This document shows, one piece after another, positions 34,270 through 48,517 of a stretch of DNA of 64,000 bases. The notes beneath the pieces were generated by a model. The model was not told the origin of the DNA and ran no database searches. It worked only from the letters and a program-made list of their open reading frames with translations. Source of the stretch: Lolium rigidum (taxonomy: Eukaryota; Streptophyta; Magnoliopsida; Poales; Poaceae); contig NC_061510.1 in NCBI RefSeq assembly GCF_022539505.1, forward strand, positions 101,696,292 through 101,760,291, read 5' to 3'. The stretch's first letter is position 1, and each line of letters starts with the position of its first letter. Both the position numbers and the translations under genes were made by a program.

Positions 34270-34923
34270 TGTTCGCCACAAGGTGTTCGCAACAGAAAAC
34301 AATGACAAGATGATGATGGAATTGTTGATGAAAGAGTAGGTTGATGCCGCTGCTGACGATGAACAACGGCTGATGATCTTGTATGCTATTCTTTGTTCCC
34401 GAGAGCAACTCTATGTCGTTCCTCGGCATGGTGGTTCGAGGGTTGGGAAGACGAAGAACAAGGACCTGCATCGTCTTGCGGGTGCTATGTTTCTTGAATA
34501 TGCGGATTGTGTTCAGCATCAAGAGTATGAAGACTACTTCATATTCAAGAAAGACTGCACCAGATTGTAGGGCTTCTCATAGGTTGATCAGAAATTACTT
34601 GGCAAAGGACTGTACAAAGGTCATACCGAGGAGTGTACTGTGAGACTTGAAGTTGTGGTAGATTATGACCAATGAATTTGGCATGATTTCATTGGGATGG
34701 AAGGAACTTACACTGACATTAACATGTTGCAGCGCTCTCTAGCGTTTGCAAGGCTAGATCTTACCCAATTTGATCAGGTGGCATTAGTTTGTTGCTTTCT
34801 TACCATGCATCAAGATGCGAGATGCAAGGTTCATACTCAACTTTAAAATGAACTAGTGGAGCGTTTGTGTGCAAGGAGAGAAAACACAGCCCGGTTGTTG
34901 AACAAGTTGAACCAATTTATATG
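34270..34923 (+). pseudogene. PIF/Harbinger transposase (HARBI1/ALP1-like) relic
   Basis: Fragments follow the order of Harbinger nucleases: DAAADDEQRLMILYAIL, RHGGSRVGKTKNKDLHRLAGAMFLE, DYFIFKKDCTRL (stop where the family has W), then WHDFIGMEGTYTDINMLQRS, which corresponds to the catalytic region ending in the ND motif, and DARCKVHTQL-NELVERLCARR at the C-terminus. A large central part of the nuclease is missing. Stops at 34337-34339 and 34568-34570 interrupt the frame. The upstream ORF from 34016 (proline-rich) may be its N-terminus or unrelated. Inactive. Confidence 0.65.
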
Positions 34924-35943
34924 AAATCTTGTATGAATAAATTTATTTGTATGTTTGGATTCTTGTGTTCAATATATACATGCCATGCGTCTAAATATTT
35001 AGATAACATAAATTAACTTTGGATCGTAGATGTAGATGCATCCATTGTCCAAAAACAACATTTTAAAATGTCTAAAGAATCTGAAATAGATATTTTGGTG
35101 CATTCTATATTTGCATACAAAGTTTTGCAAAAAAATGATATTTTTTTGTTGTGTATTTAATATAGAGAATTTTCGGTGCTCCAAATAGCTTTTTACGAGA
35201 CTTTTACTTTTTACACATGCCATAAAAAAAAATTACAATCAATACCACATATATTCATAGCAACAAATAGTACATGGTAGAGATACATGAACTGACTCCA
35301 ACAATTACAAAATAAAGTCTAAAAGATAGTAACAAATTTTCGAGGTCTTCAATTTTTTTCTTCTTAACACAATCTTGTACTGTTCTGAAGGCAGCCAAAG
35401 ATAAATAACAAACCATAGACTTGTAGATACCAACGAAGTTCTCCCATAATTTTTTGAGCCGCAATGCCAAGGCTGCGTACACCCATAAAAAACTTTTTCC
35501 CATACAATTTTGTGCATAAACATAGAATGTTCGAATGTACACCCAGGAATTACTTCTTATTTTCCGTGATGTGCACATCTAGACCTATATATGAGCTAAA
35601 ATTCGGTAGATAAAGTTTTATTAACTGAAAATTGTATACCCTATATTGAATTACAAAATCTATACATGGTCCATACGTCATTGAGACGCTGTGGATAAGC
35701 TGTTGGCCGGCTGGGCCCGTCATTGGAGTATGGGTCGGCGGCTCGGGATAGCAAATCATTGCTACAAGAAACAAAAAGGGGAAGACGAGAGAAGCAGATT
35801 AAAACTGAAGATGGGAAAAAGGTTGCAGGGATTCATTAGGGTGGAAGCCAGTGTTAGATTAGTCAGTACTTTAATCGCAGGCAGCAGCCGGAGGTAGGAG
35901 GCAGACTGGCAGGGACAGAGAGGAAGGGGGAGGAAGCCAGCAG
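34924..35943. other. Upstream intergenic region of VTC1-like gene
   Basis: AT-rich, no supported gene. The last 250 bases, GA-rich then CT-rich, form the probable proximal promoter of the gene that follows. Confidence 0.4.
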
Positions 35944-35950
35944 TATAAAA
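35944..35950 (+). promoter_or_regulatory. TATA box of GDP-mannose pyrophosphorylase gene
   Basis: TATAAAA is followed about 30 bases on by a pyrimidine-rich leader. This predicts transcription starting near 35975-35980. The predicted leader exon (to 36139) contains no ATG. Confidence 0.6.
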
Positions 35951-36139
35951 CCATCGCCGCGTCGTTGGCAGCGATCCTGCGACTCAGCCGACGCTTTTCC
36001 CCCCTCTGACTTCTCCTCCTTCCTCAATTCTCCTCCTCGGCGCCAGCCATTGACGGGGCTCGGCTCGGGAGGATCCGAGGATTCAGGCGCGTCGTCGAGT
36101 CTCGCTGCACCGCCGGCCGGCTGCCTTCGCGTCGTCAAG

Positions 36140-37166
36140 GTACGTACGTTCACCACGCAGCGCCACGCCGGTCGATCTTCTTCCTGTTATTGTTGGTTTC
36201 TGCTCTGTTCGTCGCTAGGCGTTCCAAGGTTTTGTCCGTATTGCCAATTTGCCAAGCGACCTGCCATCCGCCATTAGAGTTGCTCCGTTGGCCTGGTGGT
36301 CATTGGCTCGTGGTGAGCGAGCGGTGGAGGTAGGATCCGGAGGCCAGATCTGCAGCGAGCAAACCGCCGCTGTTCATTACTTCCAAATCTTCCACTTTTG
36401 TTCTGTTTCTCTTGGTCTCTTGCCCGCGGCGGTTAGGCAGGTGCTCCGACGGCCGCGAGACCATTTCATCGCCTCATCTTGGATCCAGCCTGTAACCATT
36501 ACCAGTACCATGTAAAATACAGAAGTAGTTGTGCTGAGGAAGAAAGAACCAAACCAGGAAGATCACAAAAAGAAAAAGGCCATCTCTTTTTGTGCTCTGT
36601 ACTGCTGGCCTGGCCGGGCTGGTGGCTGGAGATCTATTTTATCATTATTGAGTTGGTTTTTGGGTGGAAACTACACGACACCATTACACCCATAGGTTCT
36701 TTGATAGATGGACGGATTAGGCTCTGCTGACACCTGATCTATCTCCTCCATCCGCCTGCATTCGCCGTCTTCCTCCCCACCTACTACATAGGACCATCGC
36801 CTGCTTCCTTAAATCTGAGCACTGTCCCGTCTTCCAAACGAGGTCTCTGACTGCAACCGGTGTTCAAGGATCAGCTTGTCCTTCTGTCCCACTGCCTTCA
36901 AGTCAGTGCCGCCGTTTTACTTTTATGTTTATACATGTGTATACTACCTTCTTGCTCCTGAATTGCTTATGCAAACTGGCCTCTGTCGATGCTCAGATGG
37001 ACTCTGTCTTGGGACACATGCCATCAGTAGCCGTGTAGGCAGGGTAGAGAGGGGGTCTTGTGTCTTGTTCTAAAGTCTGAAATATAGCCTCCGCCTCTCT
37101 GTGACCGCAAATTATGGATCAGATCGTCTCATTCTTGTTCTCATGTTGCTTGCTGCGTTTTCACAG
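36140..37166 (+). other. 5'-UTR intron of GDP-mannose pyrophosphorylase gene
   Basis: A strong donor CAAG/GTACGTAC at 36140 and an acceptor TTTTCACAG/GG ending at 37166 flank 1027 bases rich in T and without supported coding. Splicing would place a 33-base second leader exon (37167-37199) before the ATG. Long leader introns that raise expression are common in plant housekeeping genes; that role is inferred. Confidence 0.55.
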
Positions 37167-37181
37167 GGTTGCGGAGGTTGA

Positions 37182-38926
<1,745 letters not shown>

Positions 38927-39173
38927 TGTGACGAGCAAGCTGCTGGACCCATACTACATGGTGATCATGCCAAAGTTCATGGAAACAGGGGTCATGTATT
39001 TCTTCATATGTTTGTTGTTTTATTTATCTTTGAAAGTGTAACCAGTTGTCCAGTTGTCTGTCGGGCTATATATCTAGGTGTATCACAAGCCTTTTTTTGT
39101 TTCTTTTTTGAAGGCAAAATGTGTCTTAGTTAAGCTTAAGTCTGGGCTTGTAGATAGGTGTCAGATGAATGGG

Positions 39174-39179
39174 AATAAA
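39174..39179 (+). terminator. Polyadenylation signal of VTC1-like gene
   Basis: AATAAA lies 248 bases after the stop codon, preceded by T/G-rich sequence (TTTGTTGTTTTATTTATC near 39010). Cleavage would fall shortly after 39190. Confidence 0.5.
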
Positions 39180-39199
39180 GTATCAGTTTTGCAATGTCT

Positions 39200-40151
39200 G
39201 TTTCCATTTTCTGTGTGATGCGTTCTTATATGAAAGTGAGTTGCTAGGCTGTCCTTTTATGCGGACCCTGAACTTTGCCACGTTTTCATTTTGGTGATGT
39301 TGTGGCGGCATTGTGGCAGTGATGCAGAAGCTTCTGATCCTGAGTTTATTTATGTTGGCAAATGGCAAGGAAGCAGCAGCTTGTGATGGTGCGGTGTAAG
39401 TTACTGTTTGTGCACACCGATCGTTAGCTGTATGATAGCAACTGAGAGAACAATACGAGACTGTTTCGTCAAGCACAAACCTTAACCAGAAAAGCTGAAC
39501 TTCAAGCAGTATCGCGTGTACTTCAGTTAATTTCTGGATGGTGGTAAGGCTCCACTGGCATGTGAATATTTATCTGTGAACCTCCTAAGATCCCCTATTT
39601 GCACATTAAACAAAGCGTTCTAGACCTAACAAATTTTATAATTATTCAATTCTGCAACCGCATGCACTTGGCATTTAGAAAGGGGAAGATGGATTTAGAA
39701 GTTGACGTGCTGACACTGGTGGATTCCGTCCCCAACTCCAAGGACAAAATAATGTGTACGAAAGCCGAACGTGCGATCAACGAGCCGCCCCCAGTTCTTG
39801 TCTACTCCGTACTTGTTTTCAAGGGCACACAGACAACTTGACAAGCCATTGCCTGTTTCAAGCGATAAGGACATCGCACCTAACCGAGACTGATTGAGTT
39901 GAGCGGTTCAATGAAATAGGGGAGGGCCCTTAGAGCATCCCGGCAATTTCATTGTAGTAGCTCATGCTTAAACATCGTCATCATTGAGGTGGTGTCAAAG
40001 AGATTGTTACTCCAGACAAAAACAGCCTCTTGTACTTGAATGCTACTAGTAGACATTAGACAAGTCGTTTGTTAGTTGTAACTGATAACTCATCTCACGT
40101 GGTCTACATTCTCACACAAAGATGCATGTTACTCGAGGCGTATTTGCATCC
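39200..40151. other. No gene seen downstream of VTC1-like gene
   Basis: Low-copy-looking sequence. The ORF at 39599-39841 has no recognisable domain. Confidence 0.4.
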
Positions 40152-40464
40152 GGAAGCATATGCTATTGGTTTTTGAATGACTTTTAAACGTTAAAATGTT
40201 AAAAAAATTGACGCGTACATCTCAATATTATACATGTTCATAAAGCATCTTTTGTGTCGTGTGCAAAAAACACAAAATTTGGTGCTTAATTTTTTTTTTC
40301 ATGAGACATTTTTTTAACTTTCTGACACAGGACACAAAAAATATCAATTTTCTGTGAAACTAGGCGTCTGTACATACAATGTCAACATATACGCGTCAAA
40401 TTTGTATTTACATATTATTGGCATTTCAAAATGTTTTTTTGCGGGTACCAGGAGCATAAGCTCC
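40152..40464. mobile_element. Possible MITE
   Basis: The two ends resemble each other inverted (GGAAGCATATGCTATTGG at the left, and the complement of CCAGGAGCATAAGCTCC at the right). The interior is AT-rich and hairpin-like, with ACGCGT-AC words near both ends. No clear target duplication, so family and exact limits are uncertain. Confidence 0.35.
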
Positions 40465-41037
40465 CAGGTTCAGATGTGGTTTTCCGGTTACTCTCCTTCC
40501 TTTTCCTAATATATAAGGCATGTCATAATTTGCTTAGACATGGATTTGTCCCACACTTGTTCTTTTAGCATGTTGTTTATGTGGTATAAATTATTGCTGC
40601 TTCCGTGTGTTGCATTAAGCCATTGTAAACTGAATCGTAGAGAAAAACATCGCCATAAGAAAATAAAAGCGAGTGGAAATATGAAATTATAGGGGTACTT
40701 TTACGCAACACCAAAATAAAACTCCATCGATGATGCACCAATTTATACCGTACTATTTACACAAATAATCACATCTGAGTATATCTTCTATTAAGCATAT
40801 CTCATCGGAAGTTTCAACACTATTCACCTCACATGTTAAATATGAGCCATGACTATCTTTTGTAGCAAATATATTTCGAAACATGTTGAATAAATTTTAG
40901 TTTGAGGGAGAAGCATAAGAATTTACATGACAGTTTGCAACAAAATCTAGAAAATAGCATGAATGTTATGGCACTTGTGTTAGTAAAAAATGGAAGATAG
41001 AAATACATGCAGTCTTACCAATATTTTCATAACATAG

Positions 41038-41137
41038 NNNNNNNNNNNNNNNNNNNNNNNNNNNNNNNNNNNNNNNNNNNNNNNNNNNNNNNNNNNNNNN
41101 NNNNNNNNNNNNNNNNNNNNNNNNNNNNNNNNNNNNN
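41038..41137. other. Assembly gap (100 N)
   Basis: A placeholder gap. To its left is non-repetitive sequence; to its right an LTR-element interior begins abruptly about 110 bases inside where its 3' LTR should be. The contigs on the two sides conflict in orientation (see findings). Confidence 0.98.
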
Positions 41138-43606
41138 GATGCAGCGATCAAAACAATGGTAATGACATGAGTAAACAAGTGAATCATAAAGAAAAGACTT
41201 TTCATGAATAGTACTTCAAGACAAGTATTAATAAGTCTTGCATAAGAGTTAACTCATAAAGCAATAAATCAAAGTAAAGGCATTGAAACAACACAAAGGA
41301 AGATTAAGTTTCAGCGGTTGCTTTCAACTTGTAACATGTATATCTCATGGATAATTGTCAACATAGAGTAATATAACAAGTACAATATGCAAGTATGTAG
41401 GAATCAATGCACGGTTCACACAAGTGTTTGCTTCTTGAGGTGGAGAGAGATAGGTGAACTGACTCAACATAAAAGTAAAAAGAATGGTCCTTCAAAGAGG
41501 AAAGCATCGATTTCTATATTTGTGCTAGAGCTTTTATTTTGAAAACATGAAACAATTTTGTCAACGGTAGTAATAAAGCATATGAGTTATGTACATTATA
41601 TCTTACAAGTTGCAAGTCTCATGCATAGTATACTAATAGTGCCCGCACCTTGTCCTAATTAGCTTGGACTACCGGATCTTTGCAATGCACATGTTTTAAC
41701 CAAGTGTCACAATGGGGTACCTCCATGCCGCTCGTACAAAGGTCTAAGGAGAAAGCTCGCATTTTGGATTTCTCGCTTTTGATTATTCTCAACTTAGACA
41801 TCCATACCGGGAAAACATGGACAACAGATAATGGACTCCTCTTTAATGCATAAGCATGTGGCAACAATTATTATTCTCATATGAGATTGAGGATATATGT
41901 CCAAGACTGAAACTTCCACCATGAATCATGGCTTTAGTTAGCGGCCCAATGTTCTTCTCTAACAATATGCATGCTCCAACCATAAAGGTGGTAGATCTCT
42001 CTTACTTCGGACAAGACGGACATGCATAGCAACTCACATGATATTCAACAAAGAATAGTTGATGGCGTCCCCGAAACATGGTTATCGCACAACAAGCAAC
42101 TTAATAAGAGATAAAGTGCATAAGTACATATTCAATACCACAATAGTTTTTAAGCTATTTGTCCCATGAGCTATATATTGCAAAGGTGAATGATGGAATT
42201 TTAAAGGTAGCACTCAAGCAATTTACTTTGGAATGGCGGAGAAATACCATGTAGTAGGTAGGTATGGTGGACACAAATGGCATAGTGGTTGGCTCAAGTA
42301 TTTGGGATGCATGAGAAGTATTCCCTCTCGATACAAGGTTTAGGCTAGCAAGGTTATTTGAAACAAACACAAGGATGAACGGTACAGCAAAACTCACATA
42401 AAAGACATATTGTAAACATTATAAGACTCCATACCGTCTTCCTTGTTGTTCAAAACTCAATACTAGATGTTATCTAGACTCTAGAGAAACCAAATATGCA
42501 AACCAAATTAGCAAGCTCTAAGTATTTCTTCATTAATGGGTGCAAAGTATATGATGCAAGAGCTTAAACATGAGCACAACAATTGCCAAGTATCAAATTA
42601 TCCAAGACATTTTAGAGTTACTACATGTAGCATTTTCCAATTCCAACCATATAACAATTTAACGAAGAAGAAACTTCGCCATGAATACTATGAGTAGAGC
42701 CTAAGGACATACTTGTCCATATGCTACAGCGGAGCGTGTCTCTCTCCCATAAAGTGAATGCTAGGATCCATTTTATTCAAACAAAACAAAAACAAAAACA
42801 AACCGACGCTCCAAGCAAAGTACATAAGATATGACGGAATAAAAATATAGTTTCAGGGGAGGAACCTGATAATGTTGTCGATGAAGAAGGGGATGCCTTG
42901 GGCATCCCCAAGCTTAGACGCTTGAGTCTTCTTATAATATGCAGGGGTGAACCACCGGGGCATCCCCAAGCTTAGAGCTTTCACTCTCCTTAATCATATT
43001 GCATCATACTCCTCTCTTGATCCTTGAAAACTTCCTCCACACCAAACTCGAAACAACTCATTAGAGGGTTAGTGCATAATAAAAATTCACATGTTCAGAG
43101 GTGACACAATCATTCTTAACACTTCTGGACATTGCATAAAGCTACTGGACATTAATGGATCAAAGAAATTCATCCAACATAGCGAAAGAGGCAATGCGAA
43201 ATAAAAGACAGAATCTGTCAAAACAGAACAGTCCGTAAAGATGGATTTTATTAGGCCACCAGACTTGCTCAAACGAAAATGCTCAAATTGAATGAAAGTT
43301 GCGTACATATCTGAGGATCATGCTCGTAAATTGACTTAATTTTCTGAGCTACCTACAGGGAGATAGACCCAGATTCTTGACAGCAAAGAAATCTGGAACT
43401 GCGCAGTAATCCAAATCTAGTACTTACTTTACTATCAAAGACTTTACTTGGCACAACAAAACTCAAAACTAAGATAAGGAGAGGTTGCTACAGTAGTAAA
43501 CAACTTCCGAGACACAAATATAAAACAAAATACTGTAGCAAAATAACACATGGGTTATCTCCCAAGAAGTTCTTTCTTTATAGCCGTTAAGATGGGCTCA
43601 GCAATT

Positions 43607-44272
43607 TTAATGATGCACTCGCAAGAAATAGTAGTTGAAGCAAAAGAGAGCATCAAAAGGCAAATTCAAAACACATTTAAGTCTAACATGCTTCCTATGC
43701 ATAGGAATCTTGTAAATAAACAAGTTCATGAAGAGCAAAGTAACAAGCATAGGAAGATTAAACAAGTGTAGCTTCAAAAATTTCAGCACATAGAGAGGTG
43801 TTTTAGTAACATGAAAATTTCTACAACCATATTTTCCTCTCTCATAATAATTTTCAGTAGCATCATGAGCAAACTCAACAATGTAACTATCACATAAAGC
43901 ATTCTTATCATGAGTCTCATGCATAAAATTATCACTCTCCACGTAAGCATAATCAATTTTATTAGTTGTAGTGGGAGCAAATTCAACAAAGTGGCTATCA
44001 TCATGTATAGGAGGCATATTGTAATCATAAAATAAAATTTTCTCCTCAATGCTTGGGGGACTAAAAAAATCATGCTCATCAGAGCCAGCTTCCCCAAGCT
44101 TAGAATTTATCATAGCATTAGCAACAATGGTGTTCAAAGCATCCATAGTAATAACATTCCCATTAGGATGCATATAAAGTTCCATGGGTTTTTTAATTCT
44201 CTCTTCAAACACATCATGTCCTAATTCAAGATAAAGTTCATAAAGATCTCTCATATTTTTGTTGTTTTCCAT
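43607..44272 (-). CDS. Orphan ORF of EC (MENN... family)
   Basis: 221 residues, starting MENNKNMRDLYELYLELGHD about 235 bases from the primer site. It is collinear with the E1 ORF: ERIKKPMEL, MDALNTIVANAM, an acidic NMPPIHDD unit (one repeat instead of two), FAPTTTNKIDYAYVES, ALCDSYIVEFAHD, YYERGKYGCRNFHVTKTPLYVLK, then a hydrophobic segment (FNLPMLVTLLFMNLFIYKI) and KIPMHRKHVRLK. Length differences between copies are whole repeat units and the frame is kept. Function unknown. Confidence 0.6.
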   Translation of the reverse strand: MENNKNMRDLYELYLELGHDVFEERIKKPMELYMHPNGNVITMDALNTIVANAMINSKLGEAGSDEHDFFSPPSIEEKILFYDYNMPPIHDDSHFVEFAPTTTNKIDYAYVESDNFMHETHDKNALCDSYIVEFAHDATENYYERGKYGCRNFHVTKTPLYVLKFLKLHLFNLPMLVTLLFMNLFIYKIPMHRKHVRLKCVLNLPFDALFCFNYYFLRVHH

Positions 44273-44507
44273 TATGCTTAACTAGTGAAATAAAAACATG
44301 CATGATATTAAGTGAAGTAAAACAAGTAACTAATTTTTCTGTGTTTTTGATATAGCAAACAAGATAGTAAATAAAGTAAAGCTAGCAACTAATTTTTTTT
44401 GTGTTTTGATATAATGCAGCAAACAAAGTAGTAAATAAAATAAAGCAAGACAAAAACAAAGTAAAGAGATTGAGAAGTGGAGACTCCCCTTGCAGCGTGT
44501 CTTGATC

Positions 44508-44525
44508 TCCCCGGCAACGGCGCCG
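44508..44525 (-). other. Primer binding site of EC, last base altered
   Basis: TCCCCGGCAACGGCGCCG on plus. The other copies have CCAGAAAA here; this one reads CCGTAAAA, the same CAG-to-CGT change seen elsewhere, so it may be a sequencing artefact. Confidence 0.8.
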
Positions 44526-44536
44526 TAAAAAGAGCT

Positions 44537-46138
44537 TGATGGCGTGTATTTCACACGTTCGTTGGGCAACCCCAAGAGGAAGGTATGATGCGCACAGCAG
44601 CAAGTTTTCCCTCGGAAAGAAACCAAGGTTTATCGAACCAGGAGGAGCCAAGAAGCACGTTGAAGGTTGATGGCGGCGGGATGTAGTGCGGCGCAACACC
44701 GGAGATTCCGGCGCCAACGTGGAACCTCGCACAACACAACCAAAGTACTTTGCCCCAACGAAACGAGTGAGGTTGTCAATCTCACCGGCTTGCCGTAACA
44801 AAGGATTAACCGAATTGTGTGGAAGATGATTGTTTGCGAGAAAACAGTAAAAACAAGTATTGCAGCAGATTTGTATTTCAAGTATTAAAGAATGGACCGG
44901 GGTCCACAGTTCACTAGAGGTGTCTCTCCCATAAGATAAAAGCATGTTGGGTGAACAAATTACAGTCGGGCAATTGACAAATAGAGAGGGCATAACAATG
45001 CACATACATGACATGATAAGTATAGTGAGATTTAATTGGGCATTACGACAAAGTACATAGACCGCCATCCAACCGCATCTATGCCTAAAAAGTCCACCTT
45101 CGAAGTTATCGTCCGAACCCCTCCAGTATTAAGTTGCAAAGCAACAGTACAATTGCATTAAGTATGGTGCGTAATGTAATCAACAACTACATCCTCGGAC
45201 ATAGCGCCAATGTTTTATCCCTAGTGGCAACAAGCACAACACAACCTTAGAACTTTCCGTCACTCGTCCTGGTGTCAATGCAGGCATGAACCCACTATCG
45301 AGCATAAATACTCCCTCTTGGAGTTAAAAGCAAAAACTTGGCCAGAGCCTCTACTAGTAACGGAGAGCATGCAAGATCATAAACAACACATATGTAATAA
45401 CTTGATAATTAACATGACATGGTATTCTCTATCCATCGGATCCCGACAAACACAACATAGAGTATTACGGATAGATGATCTTGATCATGTTAGGCAGCTC
45501 ACAAGATCCAACAATGAAGCACAATGAGGAGAAGACAACCATCTAGCTACTCGCTATGGACCCATAGTCCAGGGGGTGAACTACTCACTCATCACTCCGG
45601 AGGCGACCATGGCGGTGTAGAGTCCTCCGGCAGATGAATCCCCTCTCCGGCGAGGTGCCGGAGGAGATCTCCGGGATCCCCCGAGATGGGATCGGCGGCG
45701 GCGGCGTCTCGGCAAGGTTTTCCGTATCGTGGTTTTTCGCATCGTGGGTTTCGCGACGGAGGCTTTAAGTAGGCGGAAGGGCGAGTCGGGGGCCCGACGA
45801 GGGGCCCACACCACAGGGCGGCGCGGGCCCCCCTTGGCCGCGCCGCCATGTGGTTTGACCACCTCGTGGCCCCACTTCGTATGCTCTTCGGTCTTCTCGG
45901 AAGGTTCGTGGCGAAATAGGCCCCCGGGTCTTTGTTTCGTCCAATTCCGAGAATATTTTGTTACTAGGATTTCGAAACCAAAAACAGCGTAAAACGAGAA
46001 CCGGCACTTCGGCATCTTGTTAATAGGTTAGTTCCAGAAAATGCACGAATATGACATAAAGTGTGCATAAAACATGTAGGTATCATCAATAATATGGCAT
46101 AGAACATAAGAAATTATCGATACGTCGGAGACGTATCA
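44537..46138 (-). repeat. EC 5' LTR (1602 bp)
   Basis: Starts TGATGGCGTGTATTTC, ends GATACGTCGGAGACGTATCA. Same LTR subfamily as 2046-2954; its last 450 bases resemble the E2 LTR ends. Confidence 0.9.
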
Positions 46139-47435
46139 TTCAGCCAGATTCTTGTCGGTCCTACCAGAAACGTTGGCACGATTCTCACGGCCCAACGCCG
46201 GTTTCCTCCTCCGGCTACGACACCTCCGCCACCAGCAACGTATACCGCGGTCACGTAATCCGCGAGCCAGTCTTCCGGCTTAGTGGTGCCATCGTATGTT
46301 TTGGTGTCACGGGGCAACTGAAAGTTGAGAACTTGTGGTTATTCTTTCATGATCCTTGGGCCAAAGCACTTTGGACCCGGAGGACCCTCTGCCTCAATCA
46401 TTTCAGACAGGTACACTCTGTCCAGACGGTGCCTCGCATCCCGTTCCGGCAAGTTTCTTTCTCCCAACCGCTCTCCCAAAGGTTTCCGGTAAGCGGTGAG
46501 TCTTGTTGAATCAGCTTCATCGTAATGTTCCGGTACCGCGGCCCTTGCCTCGCCGGTACCTTGGTGGAGGCATCTCCTCATCATCATATGCTGCCCTTGC
46601 GGCTCGGATAGTTTTGCCCGGTTTCGTGTCTACCGGCATGATTGTTTCCGGCATAGCCTACTTTGGCGTAGCCTCGCTCCGCCCCTTGGCTTTTTCTACC
46701 GGCATCGTGTTGCCCGGCTTGTTGTTTACCGGCAAGGACCGGATCGTACACGGTCATCCGCCGTGCGTTCACCTCTTTTCTTCTTCTGTCCGGATGGGGG
46801 GACGAGGCCTGCCCATGGGACTTGCTTCCGGCATTCTTTGTTGAACGCGCGGATTTTGAGGCCATAGCCTTGTTCAGCTTAGCCAGCTGCTCAGCGTTCT
46901 GCTGCTCTACGGTGTCCAACAGCTCTCTGACACGCTCTTGTTGTTTTGCCAAAGCCTCACCGGTAAGCGAGTCGCACAGCTCTACGGCAGCCTTAGCAGC
47001 TTTTATGGTTTTATCCGGGCTGCTATACTTAGGTTTCTCTACGATGCTAACAGATGCAGAGGTACTCTTGCCGGTAAGAACTTCCTTACGCAAATCTTGA
47101 TCTAGATTGCGAGCCTTAAGCCGGTTCTCCGGTATCCTAGCAGCATGTGCGCTAACAGAAGCAACGCCATGGGCAGCGTTATACTCACGTACGGTTAGGT
47201 TCAGCTCGCGCTGCGCCCTGACGACGTCCTTGCCGCTCTCGAGTATCTTCTGCCGTTGCGCCTCCAGCTCCGCCTGAGCCGTTGCCGGGTCGATGTTCTG
47301 CGCGATGGGCGTTGCCAGCACGTTCATCGCCGCTTGGAGAGGTGTTGCCGGTGGTGCGGAAGACGCTCCCGGTGCGCCGGTGTCGCGCTCCAGCGGTGGC
47401 TTGGTCGCGCGGGTCGCAGCCGCACGACCAGGCAA
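46139..47435 (-). pseudogene. gag of the Tat element, frameshifted and interrupted
   Basis: The first ORF (283 residues from 47435) has an Ala-rich start, a Gln/Glu-rich helical part (AQAELEAQRQKILESGKDVV, KQQERVRELLDTVEQQNAEQL) and a basic region. The frame shifts near 46587 to MMMRRCLHQGTGEA and then LDRVYLSEMIEAEGPPGPKCFGPRIMKE. A stop at about 46336 follows, and the same frame continues with FQLPRDTKTYDGTTKPEDWLADY and NRRWAVRIVPTFLVGPTRIWLN, the gag core, where EC interrupts. Part of the coding may begin further upstream, in other frames, between 47435 and the primer site. Inactive. Confidence 0.7.
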
Positions 47436-47773
47436 CTTCGTCCGCAGCCTCCTTGCCCGCGCCGGCTGCGCCAGCCATCATTACCTCGACGCCGCCGGCG
47501 GCACGGCCAGCACAGAGCCACCTTGGCGGGTCCGGTGCCACCAGCACCGGCGAGAGGCGCCGGCGCACGGGGACGGTGCCGAAGTAGACGCGGTGGCTGC
47601 CGAACTCGATGATGCGGCCGTTCTTGGGAAGATGCCGCCGTTGGCGAAGCAGCCCGCGTTGTCGTTGATGAAGTCGATGGAGTAGAAGCGTTGGACGAGC
47701 GCAGACACTGTTCGCTCGCCGGCGACCTCGAGGATGCCCGCCCGAATATGTACTCCAGCAAACGCCACTTCAT

Positions 47774-47791
47774 GCCCCACGGTGGGCGCCA
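47774..47791 (-). other. Primer binding site, tRNA-Lys type (Tat element)
   Basis: Plus strand GCCCCACGGTGGGCGCCA equals the 3' end of plant tRNA-Lys; the complement on minus adjoins the LTR end two bases away. This proves that 47794-48517 is a 5' LTR reading minus. Confidence 0.8.
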
Positions 47792-47793
47792 AC

Positions 47794-48517
47794 TGTCGTC
47801 GTGGTGAACAGATAGATGCCATAGGATGGCTTAAGTTGGGGCCGAATGGACGCAAGAGGATTCGGGGGAGGGTTTGTGATTAGACGGGATGAACTTCCGG
47901 ATGGTTTCCTCAAGAACTTAGCCAATGCTAGAGGTTGAAGAAGAAAGACATAAGGAAGAACTCGCTCTAGATCATCTTCTTTACTGATCTCAACAGGTTA
48001 CAAGTTTCTCAGTACAAGTGTTCTTCTAAACCTAGCTCTCTTCGTGCGTCTCCCCGTGAGAAGGGCTGCCCCCTCTCCTTATATAGGGGAGAGGGTGGCT
48101 TACAAGGCAAGAAACCCTAATGGCATCTTTGACTAGACAAACTACTTTATAAAGCTACTTTAATCGTAGATGACACCGGAGTCCTCTTTAATCAAGGATG
48201 CTGACGTCCTCCGGCTTCTTTGACCGTCATCCTTCTCTTTATCGTCAGCCCTTCGTTTAAAGTTACTTTGCTTAGCTCATCCTTGTCTTCTAGCTCTGGA
48301 GAGAATCTTTGACCAGTCGTGCCGACACGCTCTTCCTTCCGGTAGCCCGGTATCTTCTTATCCGGTTCCGGCATACCCCTCTTGGGGATACCGGCTTAGC
48401 CTCACTTAGCCTAATTCCTATCTTTACGTTCCGGTACGAACATTAAACCGGTATCTTGATGGCTCAAACCATCCGGTTTGGCATGCCTTTGGCATACCGG
48501 GGGTCATCCCCCCAACA
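47794..48517 (-). repeat. 5' LTR of Tat element (724 bp)
   Basis: On minus: TGTTGGGGGGATGACCC...CACGACGACA, with the TATATAAGG promoter element near 48080. Opposite in orientation to its partner at 5380-6101. Confidence 0.9.

Larger units (their letters stand above)
41138..46138 (-). mobile_element. EC: non-autonomous tRNA-Asp-primed LTR element (3' LTR missing at gap)
   Basis: The interior 41138-44507 is of the same family as E2, with an orphan ORF, the primer site at 44508-44525 and the 5' LTR at 44537-46138. The bases outside the LTR are TTCAG (46139-46143), the expected target duplication, but its partner is not in the window. EC is inserted in the gag of the Tat element at 46139. Confidence 0.9.
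46139..48517 (-). mobile_element. 5' half of Tat-lineage Gypsy retrotransposon
   Basis: It reads on minus: 5' LTR 48517-47794, tRNA-Lys primer site, leader, broken gag, cut at 46139 by EC. The LTR matches 5380-6101 end to end. The five bases before the LTR (GAACC on minus, 48522-48518) equal those after the 3' LTR at 6101. It is inserted in the MULE transposase. No pol is present on this side. Confidence 0.85.
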
